A stretch of 6,577 nucleotides of DNA, from NCBI GenBank assembly GCA_023387555.1, contig JAEWHY010000486.1:1-6577 (forward strand), in the 5' to 3' direction. Below the pieces are notes generated by a model. The model did no database searches and was not told where the DNA came from. It was given only the letters and a program-made list of their open reading frames with translations. Positions 1 through 5,740 of this stretch are shown in pieces. The translations under genes and the position numbers were made by a program. Within the stretch, counting starts at the first letter, position 1; every line of letters begins with the position of its first letter. The stretch is from Pseudomonadota bacterium. Its GTDB lineage: Bacteria; Pseudomonadota; Alphaproteobacteria; Rhizobiales; Xanthobacteraceae.

Positions 1-48
1 TGCCAGTCCAACGGCCGAAGCGCCGAGCAGAAAATCGCGTCGTCGCAT
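1..48 (-). CDS. N-terminal fragment of a Tat-exported protein (cut by window edge)
   Basis: Only the first 16 codons are in the window, reading MRRRDFLLGASAVGLA. The RR-D-F-L-L stretch followed by a small, hydrophobic run is a good match to the twin-arginine (Tat) signal motif (R-R-x-F-L-K type), so the product is probably exported folded across the inner membrane, often with a cofactor or as a periplasmic binding protein. The start is well fixed: an in-frame TGA lies three codons upstream (55-57), and a strong Shine-Dalgarno (reverse complement of 59-67) sits 10 nt before the ATG. The mature domain is outside the window, so its function cannot be named. It is transcribed in the same direction as oxyR, but more than 420 bp separate them, so it probably has its own promoter. 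Confidence 0.8.
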   Translation of the reverse strand, partial: MRRRDFLLGASAVGLA

Positions 49-58
49 TATGGATCAA

Positions 59-67
59 CCTCCCCTC
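59..67 (-). promoter_or_regulatory. Ribosome binding site of the Tat-signal gene
   Basis: On the minus strand this reads GAGGGGAGG, a near-ideal anti-16S match, with 10 nt between it and the ATG at 48. Together with the in-frame stop at 55-57 it decides the start of the left-edge gene. Confidence 0.75.
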
Positions 68-186
68 GCGCGTTCTCGCTTCGCGATGCTCAATGCCGCG
101 CGCAATGCTTTGAAGAAATCACCGACCCGAAGCTGATGGGCGGGCCGCGATCGCGAAATCGAGCGGACGTTAGGGGCATTGTCTTA

Positions 187-531
187 ATGAGCACTTTCGC
201 AATCAGCGCTGAGTGCAAAACCAAAATGCGACACGCTGACGCTTTATCCGATGGAGCTTTTGCAGCACCAAAGCGTGATTTGCGCGGACCAATGTCTTGT
301 CGCGCATGCGAAATGACATTGATACTCGTGGATCAATATTCGTACGACACGCGCGCATGCTCTCGATGTTGCGACGAGTTCCCTCGTCGCGAATCGAGTT
401 TCAAATTCCAGATATTTTCTGGCAATCACGCGGCTCGTTCAGGTGCGAGAGCCACAACGCCTTCGCGGTGGCTAACTCACCACTTCCGTCACGATCTTCC
501 CCAGCGCCCGGAAATCGCGCGCGCGAGATGA
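187..531 (+). CDS. Doubtful small protein with a zinc-ribbon-like cysteine pattern
   Basis: I do not recognise this gene securely. The frame from ATG 187 encodes 114 residues. An AGGGG (172-176) lies 10 nt upstream and could serve as ribosome binding site. Residues 38-62 read C-R-A-C-E-M-T-L-I-L-V, a 10-residue spacer, then C-S-R-C-C, which is the C-x2-C ... C-x2-C layout of small zinc ribbons. Short proteins with C-x2-C-x-M near one end and C-x2-C near the other are common in rhizobia (general family knowledge, not a search result). Against it: the last 60 bases run antisense into the oxyR coding end, residues after about 75 look like ordinary antisense translation, codon use is mixed, and strong hairpins fall inside it. 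It may be a genuine small gene, a decayed one whose C-terminus was lost, or chance. Confidence 0.27.
   Translation: MSTFAISAECKTKMRHADALSDGAFAAPKRDLRGPMSCRACEMTLILVDQYSYDTRACSRCCDEFPRRESSFKFQIFSGNHAARSGARATTPSRWLTHHFRHDLPQRPEIARAR
318..337. repeat. Short inverted repeat ATTGAT/ATCAAT
   Basis: Arms of 6 bp (318-323 and 332-337) flank an 8-base spacer. It is weak alone but is the outermost of four inverted repeats downstream of oxyR. Confidence 0.35.
362..398. repeat. Strong hairpin 3' of oxyR
   Basis: CTCGAT (362-367) pairs with ATCGAG (393-398). After one unpaired G (368), 369-378 pairs with 383-392, including 8 perfect bp GCGACGAG/CTCGTCGC and one T-G mismatch that would be a wobble pair in plus-strand RNA. 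The loop is TTCC (379-382). This gives about 16 pairs with a single bulge. In minus-strand (oxyR-sense) RNA the mismatch becomes A-C, so the structure is slightly weaker there. No T-tract follows on either strand, so a standard intrinsic terminator is not supported; the hairpin lies about 75 bp beyond the oxyR stop. Confidence 0.65.
408..422. repeat. Inverted repeat CCAGA/TCTGG
   Basis: Arms of 5 bp (408-412, 418-422) flank a 5-base AT-only spacer. It lies between the strong hairpin at 362-398 and the one overlapping the oxyR stop codon. Confidence 0.4.
450..473 (-). other. Hairpin overlapping the oxyR stop codon
   Basis: AGCCAC (450-455) pairs with GTGGCT (468-473), and inside this CGC (458-460) pairs with GCG (465-467) around a 4-base loop, leaving two unpaired bases (456-457). 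On the oxyR-sense strand the loop reads GAAG. The stem includes two bases of the oxyR stop codon (472-474). Without a following T-run it is at most a factor-dependent terminator or a 3'-end protecting stem. Confidence 0.45.
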
Positions 532-1359
532 GGTCTTGCGCCACGCGAGACCGACGGTGCGGAACGGTTCGGGGCTCGCGAACCGTCGAAGCTTCACGCG
601 ATCGTCGCGCGCTTCGACCGGCACGGCGATGTCCGGGATCAACGTCACGCCATAGCCATTCGCAACCATCTGCATCACCGTGGTGAGGCTGGTGGCGCCG
701 AGTTCGCGCAGCGTACCGCCCGAGGCGTCGCTGCAGAACGCCAGCGCCTGGTCGCGCAGGCAATGCCCCTCCTCGAGCAGGATCAGCCGGCTCGGATCGA
801 TGTCGTCGGCGGTGATTCGCGCCCGGCTCGGCAGGTCGTCCGCCGCCGGCGCCGCCAAGAGGAACGCATCGTCGAACAGGGCGAGCGTCTCGACCTCCGC
901 CTGCGGAGCCGGCAAGGCGATCATGACCACGTCGAGCGCGCCGCGGACGAGCTCCTCGATCAGGAAGCGGGTCTGGGTCTCGCGCAATTCCAGCTCGAGG
1001 TCGGGATGCCGCTCCTGCAGCACCGGGAGCAGATGCGGGAGCACATAGGGCGCCACCGAGGGAATCACGCCGAATTTCAAAGCGCCGGACAGAACCGCGC
1101 CACGATGCCGCGCAAAGTCCTCGAGATCCGACACCTCGCTCAAAATTTGTTCGGCGCGCCGGGCGATCTCCAGCCCGGCCTCGGTCATGGTCACGTCGTT
1201 GGTCCGCCGCTCCACCAGGGACACCCCGAGGTCGCCCTCCAAGTCCTTGATCTGCATGGATAAAGCGGGCTGGCTGACGGCACAGGCCTCGGCCGCACGG
1301 CCGAAATGCCGATACCGTGCGAGGGCATGAAGATAGCGGAGCTGCCTGAGAGTGACCAT
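472..1359 (-). CDS. oxyR: OxyR, hydrogen-peroxide-sensing LysR-type regulator
   Basis: 295 residues, close to the usual 300 for OxyR. Residues 3-62 form the LysR-type winged helix-turn-helix (R-Q-L-R-Y-L ... F-G-R-A-A-E ... S-Q-P-A-L-S). Residues 90-290 form the two-lobed regulatory domain. The diagnostic redox pair is present: C200 in E-E-G-H-C-L-R-D-Q and C209 in A-F-C, eight residues apart, matching C199 and C208 of E. coli OxyR, which form a disulfide on peroxide exposure. The block A-T-S-L-T-T-V-M-Q-M-V-A-N-G-Y-G-V-T is also typical of OxyR. It acts in the cytoplasm as a tetramer on DNA. It is divergent from katG, its classical target, with 115 bp between start codons. The ATG at 1359 gives the family-standard N-terminus but has no Shine-Dalgarno; see the leaderless proposal. 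A third cysteine, C26, lies in the DNA-binding domain. Confidence 0.96.
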   Translation of the reverse strand: MVTLRQLRYLHALARYRHFGRAAEACAVSQPALSMQIKDLEGDLGVSLVERRTNDVTMTEAGLEIARRAEQILSEVSDLEDFARHRGAVLSGALKFGVIPSVAPYVLPHLLPVLQERHPDLELELRETQTRFLIEELVRGALDVVMIALPAPQAEVETLALFDDAFLLAAPAADDLPSRARITADDIDPSRLILLEEGHCLRDQALAFCSDASGGTLRELGATSLTTVMQMVANGYGVTLIPDIAVPVEARDDRVKLRRFASPEPFRTVGLAWRKTSSRARDFRALGKIVTEVVS

Positions 1360-1361
1360 AG

Positions 1362-1380
1362 CGATAAGATAATCTTATCG
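1362..1380. promoter_or_regulatory. Probable OxyR operator (perfect 9-1-9 dyad)
   Basis: CGATAAGATAATCTTATCG is a perfect inverted repeat of 9-bp arms around one base (1371). Its core 1364-1378 reads ATA-N9-TAT, which fits the symmetric half of the E. coli OxyR consensus ATAG-N7-CTAT at the outer three bases of each arm; this is a family comparison, not a binding result. It lies two bases upstream of the oxyR start codon, overlaps the proposed oxyR -10, and directly precedes the proposed katG -35. That arrangement suits activation of katG and autorepression of oxyR by the same bound tetramer. Confidence 0.75.
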
Positions 1381-1394
1381 TTGATCCTAATCAA
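1366..1394 (-). promoter_or_regulatory. Proposed oxyR promoter (leaderless transcript)
   Basis: On the minus strand a TTGATT hexamer (1389-1394) and a TATCTT hexamer (1366-1371) are separated by exactly 17 bases. The -10 lies inside the operator dyad. Six bases separate it from the A of the oxyR ATG, so the predicted start of transcription coincides with the start codon. This is inference from spacing and hexamer likeness only. Confidence 0.45.
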
Positions 1395-1410
1395 TCCAAT
1401 TGGACCTTAT
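1381..1410 (+). promoter_or_regulatory. Proposed katG promoter
   Basis: TTGATC (1381-1386) resembles a -35 and touches the operator dyad, as is usual at OxyR-activated promoters. The best -10 at a workable distance is CCTTAT (1405-1410, spacer 18), which is poor, consistent with a promoter that needs an activator. Transcription would begin near 1417 and leave about 58 bases of leader. The -10 choice is uncertain. Confidence 0.4.
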
Positions 1411-1415
1411 CCAAT
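1395..1415. repeat. Nested palindromes TCCAATTGGA / ATTGGA-N5-TCCAAT
   Basis: TCCAATTGGA (1395-1404) is a perfect 10-bp palindrome. Its right arm is reused in ATTGGA (1399-1404)-CCTTA-TCCAAT (1410-1415), so TCCAAT occurs twice in the same orientation 15 bp apart. A weaker dyad TTGAT-CCTA-ATCAA (1381-1394) links this to the main operator. The repeats cover the proposed katG -10, so they may be further OxyR contacts or the site of another regulator. Confidence 0.5.
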
Positions 1416-1457
1416 CTACGGAGCATGGTCCGCGCCCAGCAGCCAGCTGCGTTTAGT

Positions 1458-1465
1458 AAGGAGGA
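1458..1465 (+). promoter_or_regulatory. Ribosome binding site of katG
   Basis: AAGGAGGA is essentially a perfect Shine-Dalgarno, with 9 bases before the ATG at 1475. It contrasts sharply with the absence of any such site in front of the divergent oxyR, and it fixes the katG start. Confidence 0.85.
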
Positions 1466-1474
1466 ACCAAAAAC

Positions 1475-3652
1475 ATGGATGCAAAAACCGACAAGTGCCC
1501 GTTCTCGGGCTCTCGCGGACCGACGAATCGCGACTGGTGGCCGGAAGCCCTCGACATCGAGATGCTGCACCGCAACTCCACCCTGTCGGATCCGATGGGC
1601 AAAGATTTCGACTATGCGGAAGAGTTCAAGACGCTCGACCTCGACGCTGTCATGGCCGACCTCAAGGCCCTGATGACGGATTCGAAGGACTGGTGGCCGG
1701 CCGACTTCGGTCACTACGGCGGTCTGATGGTCCGCATGGCCTGGCATTCGGCAGGCACCTACCGCATCACCGACGGCCGCGGCGGCGCCGGCGCCGGCCA
1801 GCAGCGCTTTGCGCCGCTGAACTCATGGCCCGACAACGCCAACCTCGACAAGGCCCGGCGCCTCTTGTGGCCGATCAAGCAGAAATACGGCCGCAAGCTG
1901 TCCTGGGCCGACCTGATGGTCCTCGCCGGCAATGCCGCGCTGGAATCGATGGGCTTCAAGACCTTCGGCTTCGCCGGCGGCCGTGTCGACGTGTGGGAGC
2001 CGGAAGAGCTGTATTGGGGTCCGGAAGGCACCTGGCTCGGCGACGAGCGTTACAGCGGCGAGCGTCAGCTCTCCGAGCCTCTCGGCGCCGTGCAGATGGG
2101 CCTCATCTACGTCAATCCGGAAGGCCCGAACGGCAATCCCGACCCGCTCGCTGCGGCAAAGGACATCCGCGAGACCTTCTACCGCATGGCGATGAACGAC
2201 GAAGAGACCGTCGCGCTGATCGCCGGCGGCCACACCTTCGGCAAGACCCACGGTGCGGGCGATCCTTCGCTGGTCGGTCCCGATCCGGAAGGCTCCGCGC
2301 TGGAGGATCAGGGTCTCGGCTGGAAGAGCAAGCACGGCACCGGCGTCGGCGCCGATGCCATCACCGGCGGTCCGGAAGTTACCTGGACGCAGGAGCCGAC
2401 CAAGTGGACCAACCTCTTCTTCAAGAACCTGTTCGAAAACGAATGGGAGCTGACGAAGAGCCCGGCCGGCGCAAAGCAGTGGGTGGCGAAGAACGCCGAA
2501 GCGACGATTCCGGACGCGTTCGATCCGTCGAAGAAGCATCGCCCGACCATGCTGACCACCGACCTGTCGCTGCGCTTCGACCCGATCTACGAGAAGATCT
2601 CGCGGCGCTTCTATGAGAACCCGGATCAGTTCGCGGACGCCTTCGCCCGTGCCTGGTTCAAGCTCACCCACCGCGACATGGGTCCGCGCGCTCGTTACCT
2701 CGGCAAGCTTGTGCCGCAGGAAGAGCTGATCTGGCAGGATCCGATCCCGGCCGTGGATCATCCGCTGATCGATGCCAAGGACGCCGAAGAACTGAAGGCG
2801 AAGATCCTCGCCTCCGGCCTGACGGTGTCGCAGCTGGTCTCGACCGCCTGGGCGTCGGCTTCGACGTTCCGCCGCTCCGACAAGCGCGGCGGTGCGAACG
2901 GTGCGCGCATCCGTCTGGCTCCGCAGAAGGACTGGGAAGTCAACGAGCCGGCCCAGCTCAAGACCGTGCTGGCCAAGCTCGAGGAAATCCAGAAGGGCTT
3001 CGGCAAGAAGGTGTCGCTCGCCGATCTAATCGTGCTCGCTGGTGCTGCCGGCGTCGAAAAGGCGGCGAAGGATGCCGGCGTCGACGTGAAGGTCCCCTTC
3101 ACCCCGGGCCGCATGGATGCCTCGCAGGAGCAGACCGACGTCGAGTCGTTCGCTCCGCTGGAGCCGCGTCAGGATGGCTTCCGCAACTACGTCAACAAGA
3201 AGAAGATGCAGTTCATGAAGCCGGAGGAAGCTCTGGTCGACCGCGCGCAGCTTCTGACGTTGACCGGACCGGAACTGACGGTGCTGATCGGCGGCCTGCG
3301 TGTCCTCGGCGCCAATACCGGTGGCGCCAAGCACGGCGTGTTCACCAGCCAGCCGGGCAAGCTGACGAACGACTTCTTCGTCAACCTGCTGACCATGGAC
3401 ACCGAGTGGCAGGCTCCGAATGCGGAGGGCGTCTACCAGGGCGTCGACCGCAAGACCAAGGCGCCGAAGTGGACCGCGACCGCCATCGACCTGATCTTCG
3501 GTTCGCACTCGCAGCTCCGCGCCTTCGCGGAAGTCTATGCCTGTGCCGACTCCAAGGAGAAGTTCGTGAAGGACTTCGTCAAGGCGTGGACCAAGGTGAT
3601 GGACGCCGACCGCTTCGACCTCGGCAAGGACAAGCTCCGCGAAGCGGCGTAA
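1475..3652 (+). CDS. katG: KatG, bifunctional catalase-peroxidase
   Basis: 725 residues, full length for the family (about 720-745). It disproportionates hydrogen peroxide and also uses it to oxidise organic donors; it is cytoplasmic, and no signal peptide is seen. The N-terminal haem domain spans roughly 40-420 and the haemless duplicated C-terminal domain the rest. Distal residues R87, W90 and H91 lie in M-V-R-M-A-W-H-S-A-G-T-Y-R. The proximal haem ligand H253 lies in G-G-H-T-F-G-K-T-H-G-A-G, with partners W304 and D363. The W90-Y212-M238 triad that forms the family's covalent adduct is intact (offset of 17 from M. tuberculosis W107/Y229/M255), and R400 fits the mobile arginine. The residue matching M. 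tuberculosis Ser315 is glycine (G298). The start is set by a strong ribosome binding site. The gene is divergent from oxyR, probably OxyR-activated, monocistronic, and followed by a terminator 40 bp past the stop. Confidence 0.98.
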   Translation: MDAKTDKCPFSGSRGPTNRDWWPEALDIEMLHRNSTLSDPMGKDFDYAEEFKTLDLDAVMADLKALMTDSKDWWPADFGHYGGLMVRMAWHSAGTYRITDGRGGAGAGQQRFAPLNSWPDNANLDKARRLLWPIKQKYGRKLSWADLMVLAGNAALESMGFKTFGFAGGRVDVWEPEELYWGPEGTWLGDERYSGERQLSEPLGAVQMGLIYVNPEGPNGNPDPLAAAKDIRETFYRMAMNDEETVALIAGGHTFGKTHGAGDPSLVGPDPEGSALEDQGLGWKSKHGTGVGADAITGGPEVTWTQEPTKWTNLFFKNLFENEWELTKSPAGAKQWVAKNAEATIPDAFDPSKKHRPTMLTTDLSLRFDPIYEKISRRFYENPDQFADAFARAWFKLTHRDMGPRARYLGKLVPQEELIWQDPIPAVDHPLIDAKDAEELKAKILASGLTVSQLVSTAWASASTFRRSDKRGGANGARIRLAPQKDWEVNEPAQLKTVLAKLEEIQKGFGKKVSLADLIVLAGAAGVEKAAKDAGVDVKVPFTPGRMDASQEQTDVESFAPLEPRQDGFRNYVNKKKMQFMKPEEALVDRAQLLTLTGPELTVLIGGLRVLGANTGGAKHGVFTSQPGKLTNDFFVNLLTMDTEWQAPNAEGVYQGVDRKTKAPKWTATAIDLIFGSHSQLRAFAEVYACADSKEKFVKDFVKAWTKVMDADRFDLGKDKLREAA

Positions 3653-3692
3653 CGCTTCGTCATTGCCGGGCGATCCGGAAGTGCAACGAACG

Positions 3693-3725
3693 AAGGGCGG
3701 CCTCACGGCCGCCCTTTATTTTTTT
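3693..3725 (+). terminator. Intrinsic terminator of katG
   Basis: A perfect 10-bp stem, AAGGGCGGCC (3693-3702) with GGCCGCCCTT (3707-3716), closes a TCAC loop and runs into TTTATTTTTTT (3715-3725). It lies 40 bp after the katG stop. On the opposite strand the stem is preceded by the A-tract and followed by CGTTCGTTG, so it might also stop some transcription from the convergent autotransporter gene, though less convincingly. Confidence 0.93.
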
Positions 3726-3730
3726 ACCCG

Positions 3731-3748
3731 GCGAGGCTTTGACCTCGC
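3731..3748 (-). other. Hairpin directly after the autotransporter stop
   Basis: GCGAGG (3731-3736) and CCTCGC (3743-3748) pair around a 6-base loop, starting at the base next to the autotransporter stop codon (3749-3751). In the sense direction it is followed by an A-tract, not a T-tract, so it is not a standard terminator; it may stabilise the 3' end or act with the neighbouring katG terminator stem. Confidence 0.4.
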
Positions 3749-5740
3749 TCAGAACTTGACCCTGAGCACAGCGGACGCGAACTGGTTCAGCAGCCCGGTC
3801 GAACTGGTCGCCAGATCGTAGTGCAAGCCAAGCTCCATGGTGTCGCTGCGCGCGCCGACCACGCCGACGCCGAACGAATACAGCCACGGCGAGACATCCA
3901 GTCCATCGGTCACGAAGCTGCCGCCGCCGCCAGCATATGACGCCGTAATCTGCGCCCGATCCTGCAGCGTGTTGTAGCCCGCGGCCGCCCGCGCGGTGAG
4001 ATGAACACGATCGGCGAGCCGCATCGTCGCACCGAGGCCGGCCGTGAACCGCAATTCGCGGTAGGTCTGCTCCTCGACATTCAGGCTGAGCGCACCGGCG
4101 CCGCTTTCGCTGTAGGCCCTGGCATGAACGCGGGCGGCATCCACGCCGACCGAGGGGACGAGGGTGACGCCTTCACCCATCGGGACCGCTTTCTTCACGG
4201 TCACCCCGGCATGCACAGTGGAGCCGTTGTAGCTGGCTGACGCCGCGCTGTTCATGAAGCCGATCGTGCGGCTCTCGGCGTTCCGGTTCAGCGCCCCGTC
4301 GAACTGGAAATTGGTGACGAAGCCGCCGCCCATGGCGTAGGCGCCATAGATGCCGCCCTGGTAGCTATCGACATCGAGCCGGTTCGGCACGGCATCGTCA
4401 GTTCCGGAAATCGCGTTTCGCGACGTGGCGAACACGCCGCCGAGCAGCAGCGATGGCGACACCGCCTGGTCGATGCCCGCGGCAATCCCGCCGCCGCTGG
4501 CGCTATAGCCCGGCACGCCGTCGAGACCGGATTGGCGGACGAGCCCGCCGAATGGCTTGAGCCAGGCGTTCCGCTCAGGTCCGAGGTCGCCGCTCAGGCC
4601 GGAGCCGCGGACGCCTTCCAGCCGGCTTTCGACGACGCGCTGGAACGCGCGCTGCGTCTCGTAGGTCGCTTGTGTCCCCGCGCCCGCAAGCACCGGCAGC
4701 GTCTGGCTGATGGCGGTGGAGAGCGCGGGGCCGCCCAGATTGTCGAGCGCGTTGATCGCCGGCGCCATCGCGCCATCGAGCCCGAGCGGAGAGCCCGCGA
4801 TTTGGTAAAGCGTCTGCGCCGCGCCCATGGCCGACCGGTTGCCCAGCGCCGCGACCGTGTCGGCATAGGGCCGCACCAACTGCATATAGGCCAGTTCGCC
4901 TGTCGGCATCCCGAGCGAATCATATTCGCTGGTCAGCATCTGCGCCGCCGATGCGTTGCCTTCGATGTTTCCATAGAGGCTCGTCAGCGTGCCTTGCGAC
5001 AGCGTGTTGAACAGCACCTTGCCTTCCGGTGTGATCGAACCCAGCAAGGTGAAATCCGCGGTCGCGCTTCCCTTCGGCCCGACGCCGCGTCCCCAGAAAT
5101 AGCCGCTCTGGTAATTGGTCACGATGAAGCGGCCGGTGCCGGCACTGCCAAACAGCGACGGGCTGACGATCCGCCACGGCGTGCCCGCGGTCCATTTCCA
5201 TTGCGGGGATGAATTGCTGAACGCCACCTGCGCCGATGGCGGCGTGAACACCGCCGGGTTGTAGGGCAGCATATAAGCCCAATGAGTCACCAGCAGGCTC
5301 GTGCCGGTGATCATCTGCATCTGCATCGAGGTCACGCCGTCGATGGTCTGCATCTGGCCAAGGCCGATCGTGGTCGCCCCGCCGCCGATCGGCGTGAACA
5401 CCATCCTGATGTGACCCGCCGTGGTGACGAAGCCCTCAATCGTGGAATTGGATGTCGTCACCAGCGGCCCGATGGCCAGGTCCGCGCTGCTCAAACCGCT
5501 GAAGGCGCCATTGGTCGCCGTGCCGAGCGCCCAGAGCGTCTGGTCGCCGATCGGAAAGGGCTTGGAGAAGCTCGACGCCGATGACGCATACGCCAGGAGC
5601 TGTGGCACCGGCACGTACCAGTGCGAATTGGAGATGGTCGAGTCCCAGACGGATGACTGGGCGCGGGCAACGCCACAACAAGCGAGCGCGACGAAGCCTG
5701 ACGCAAGCATCCGTCGCAAGGCCATTTCAACGATCGACAT
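3749..5740 (-). CDS. Classical autotransporter with short non-repetitive passenger
   Basis: 663 residues, a type Va secreted protein. Residues 1-27 are a Sec signal peptide (R-R at 9-10, hydrophobic core 12-22, A-R-A cleavage site at 25-27). Residues 28 to about 290 are the passenger: rich in Ser, Thr, Gly, Trp and aromatic residues, probably beta-structured, with no repeats and no catalytic motif that I recognise. Residues 290-378 look helical and Ala-rich, a likely linker. From W393 (N-A-W-L-K-P-F-G-G) to the end is the outer-membrane beta-barrel of about 270 residues, with G-Y-S-A-S-G-G-G-I-A-A-G-I-D near its start and a C-terminal strand ending A-V-L-R-V-K-F, whose final Phe is the usual barrel-assembly signal. 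No start codon has a clear ribosome binding site; ATGs at 5725 or 5710 would still leave a signal peptide. It converges on katG. Adhesin, enzyme and surface-protein roles all remain open. Confidence 0.9.
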   Translation of the reverse strand: MSIVEMALRRMLASGFVALACCGVARAQSSVWDSTISNSHWYVPVPQLLAYASSASSFSKPFPIGDQTLWALGTATNGAFSGLSSADLAIGPLVTTSNSTIEGFVTTAGHIRMVFTPIGGGATTIGLGQMQTIDGVTSMQMQMITGTSLLVTHWAYMLPYNPAVFTPPSAQVAFSNSSPQWKWTAGTPWRIVSPSLFGSAGTGRFIVTNYQSGYFWGRGVGPKGSATADFTLLGSITPEGKVLFNTLSQGTLTSLYGNIEGNASAAQMLTSEYDSLGMPTGELAYMQLVRPYADTVAALGNRSAMGAAQTLYQIAGSPLGLDGAMAPAINALDNLGGPALSTAISQTLPVLAGAGTQATYETQRAFQRVVESRLEGVRGSGLSGDLGPERNAWLKPFGGLVRQSGLDGVPGYSASGGGIAAGIDQAVSPSLLLGGVFATSRNAISGTDDAVPNRLDVDSYQGGIYGAYAMGGGFVTNFQFDGALNRNAESRTIGFMNSAASASYNGSTVHAGVTVKKAVPMGEGVTLVPSVGVDAARVHARAYSESGAGALSLNVEEQTYRELRFTAGLGATMRLADRVHLTARAAAGYNTLQDRAQITASYAGGGGSFVTDGLDVSPWLYSFGVGVVGARSDTMELGLHYDLATSSTGLLNQFASAVLRVKF

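Larger units (their letters stand above)
49..471. other. Gene-poor stretch between the Tat-signal gene and oxyR
   Basis: These 423 bases contain no confidently coding frame. They hold the upstream region of the left-edge gene, where I see no convincing -35/-10 pair, and a self-complementary decamer CGCGATCGCG at 146-155. They also hold most of a doubtful plus-strand frame (187-531) and, in the half next to oxyR, a series of inverted repeats (318-337, 362-398, 408-422, 450-473). Base composition is visibly less GC-rich around 290-425 than in the flanking genes, as expected for non-coding or recently acquired sequence. Confidence 0.6.

Noticed and set aside
244..429. A 61-codon minus-strand frame in the gene-poor region.
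   Set aside because: It contains the strong hairpin and two other inverted repeats, has no ribosome binding site, and shows no recognisable sequence pattern.
1437..1450. Small self-complementary stretch (CAGC/GCTG) in the katG leader.
   Set aside because: A 4-bp stem with a 5-base loop, or 5 bp with an impossible 2-base loop, is too weak to call a regulatory structure.
1306..2616. A 436-codon open frame on the plus strand overlapping the start of katG in another frame.
   Set aside because: It runs through the operator, has an Arg-rich composition typical of frame-shifted GC-rich DNA, and overlaps the unmistakable KatG frame.
1823..2761. A 312-codon open frame antisense to katG.
   Set aside because: Long antisense frames are common in GC-rich genes with strong third-position bias; no domain is visible and no ribosome binding site supports it.
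3026..3706. A 226-codon frame antisense to the katG 3' half, crossing the katG terminator stem.
   Set aside because: Composition is that of an antisense shadow (His, Arg, Leu, Val rich), with no motif and no initiation signal.
4532..5212. A 226-codon plus-strand frame inside the autotransporter gene.
   Set aside because: The opposite strand encodes a coherent signal peptide, passenger, linker and barrel; this frame is an Arg/Ala-rich shadow.
5671..5682. A possible lipoprotein signal: L-A-C at residues 19-21 of the autotransporter.
   Set aside because: The -3 position of the putative lipobox is Ala rather than Leu, and a clean A-R-A signal peptidase I site follows at residues 25-27.
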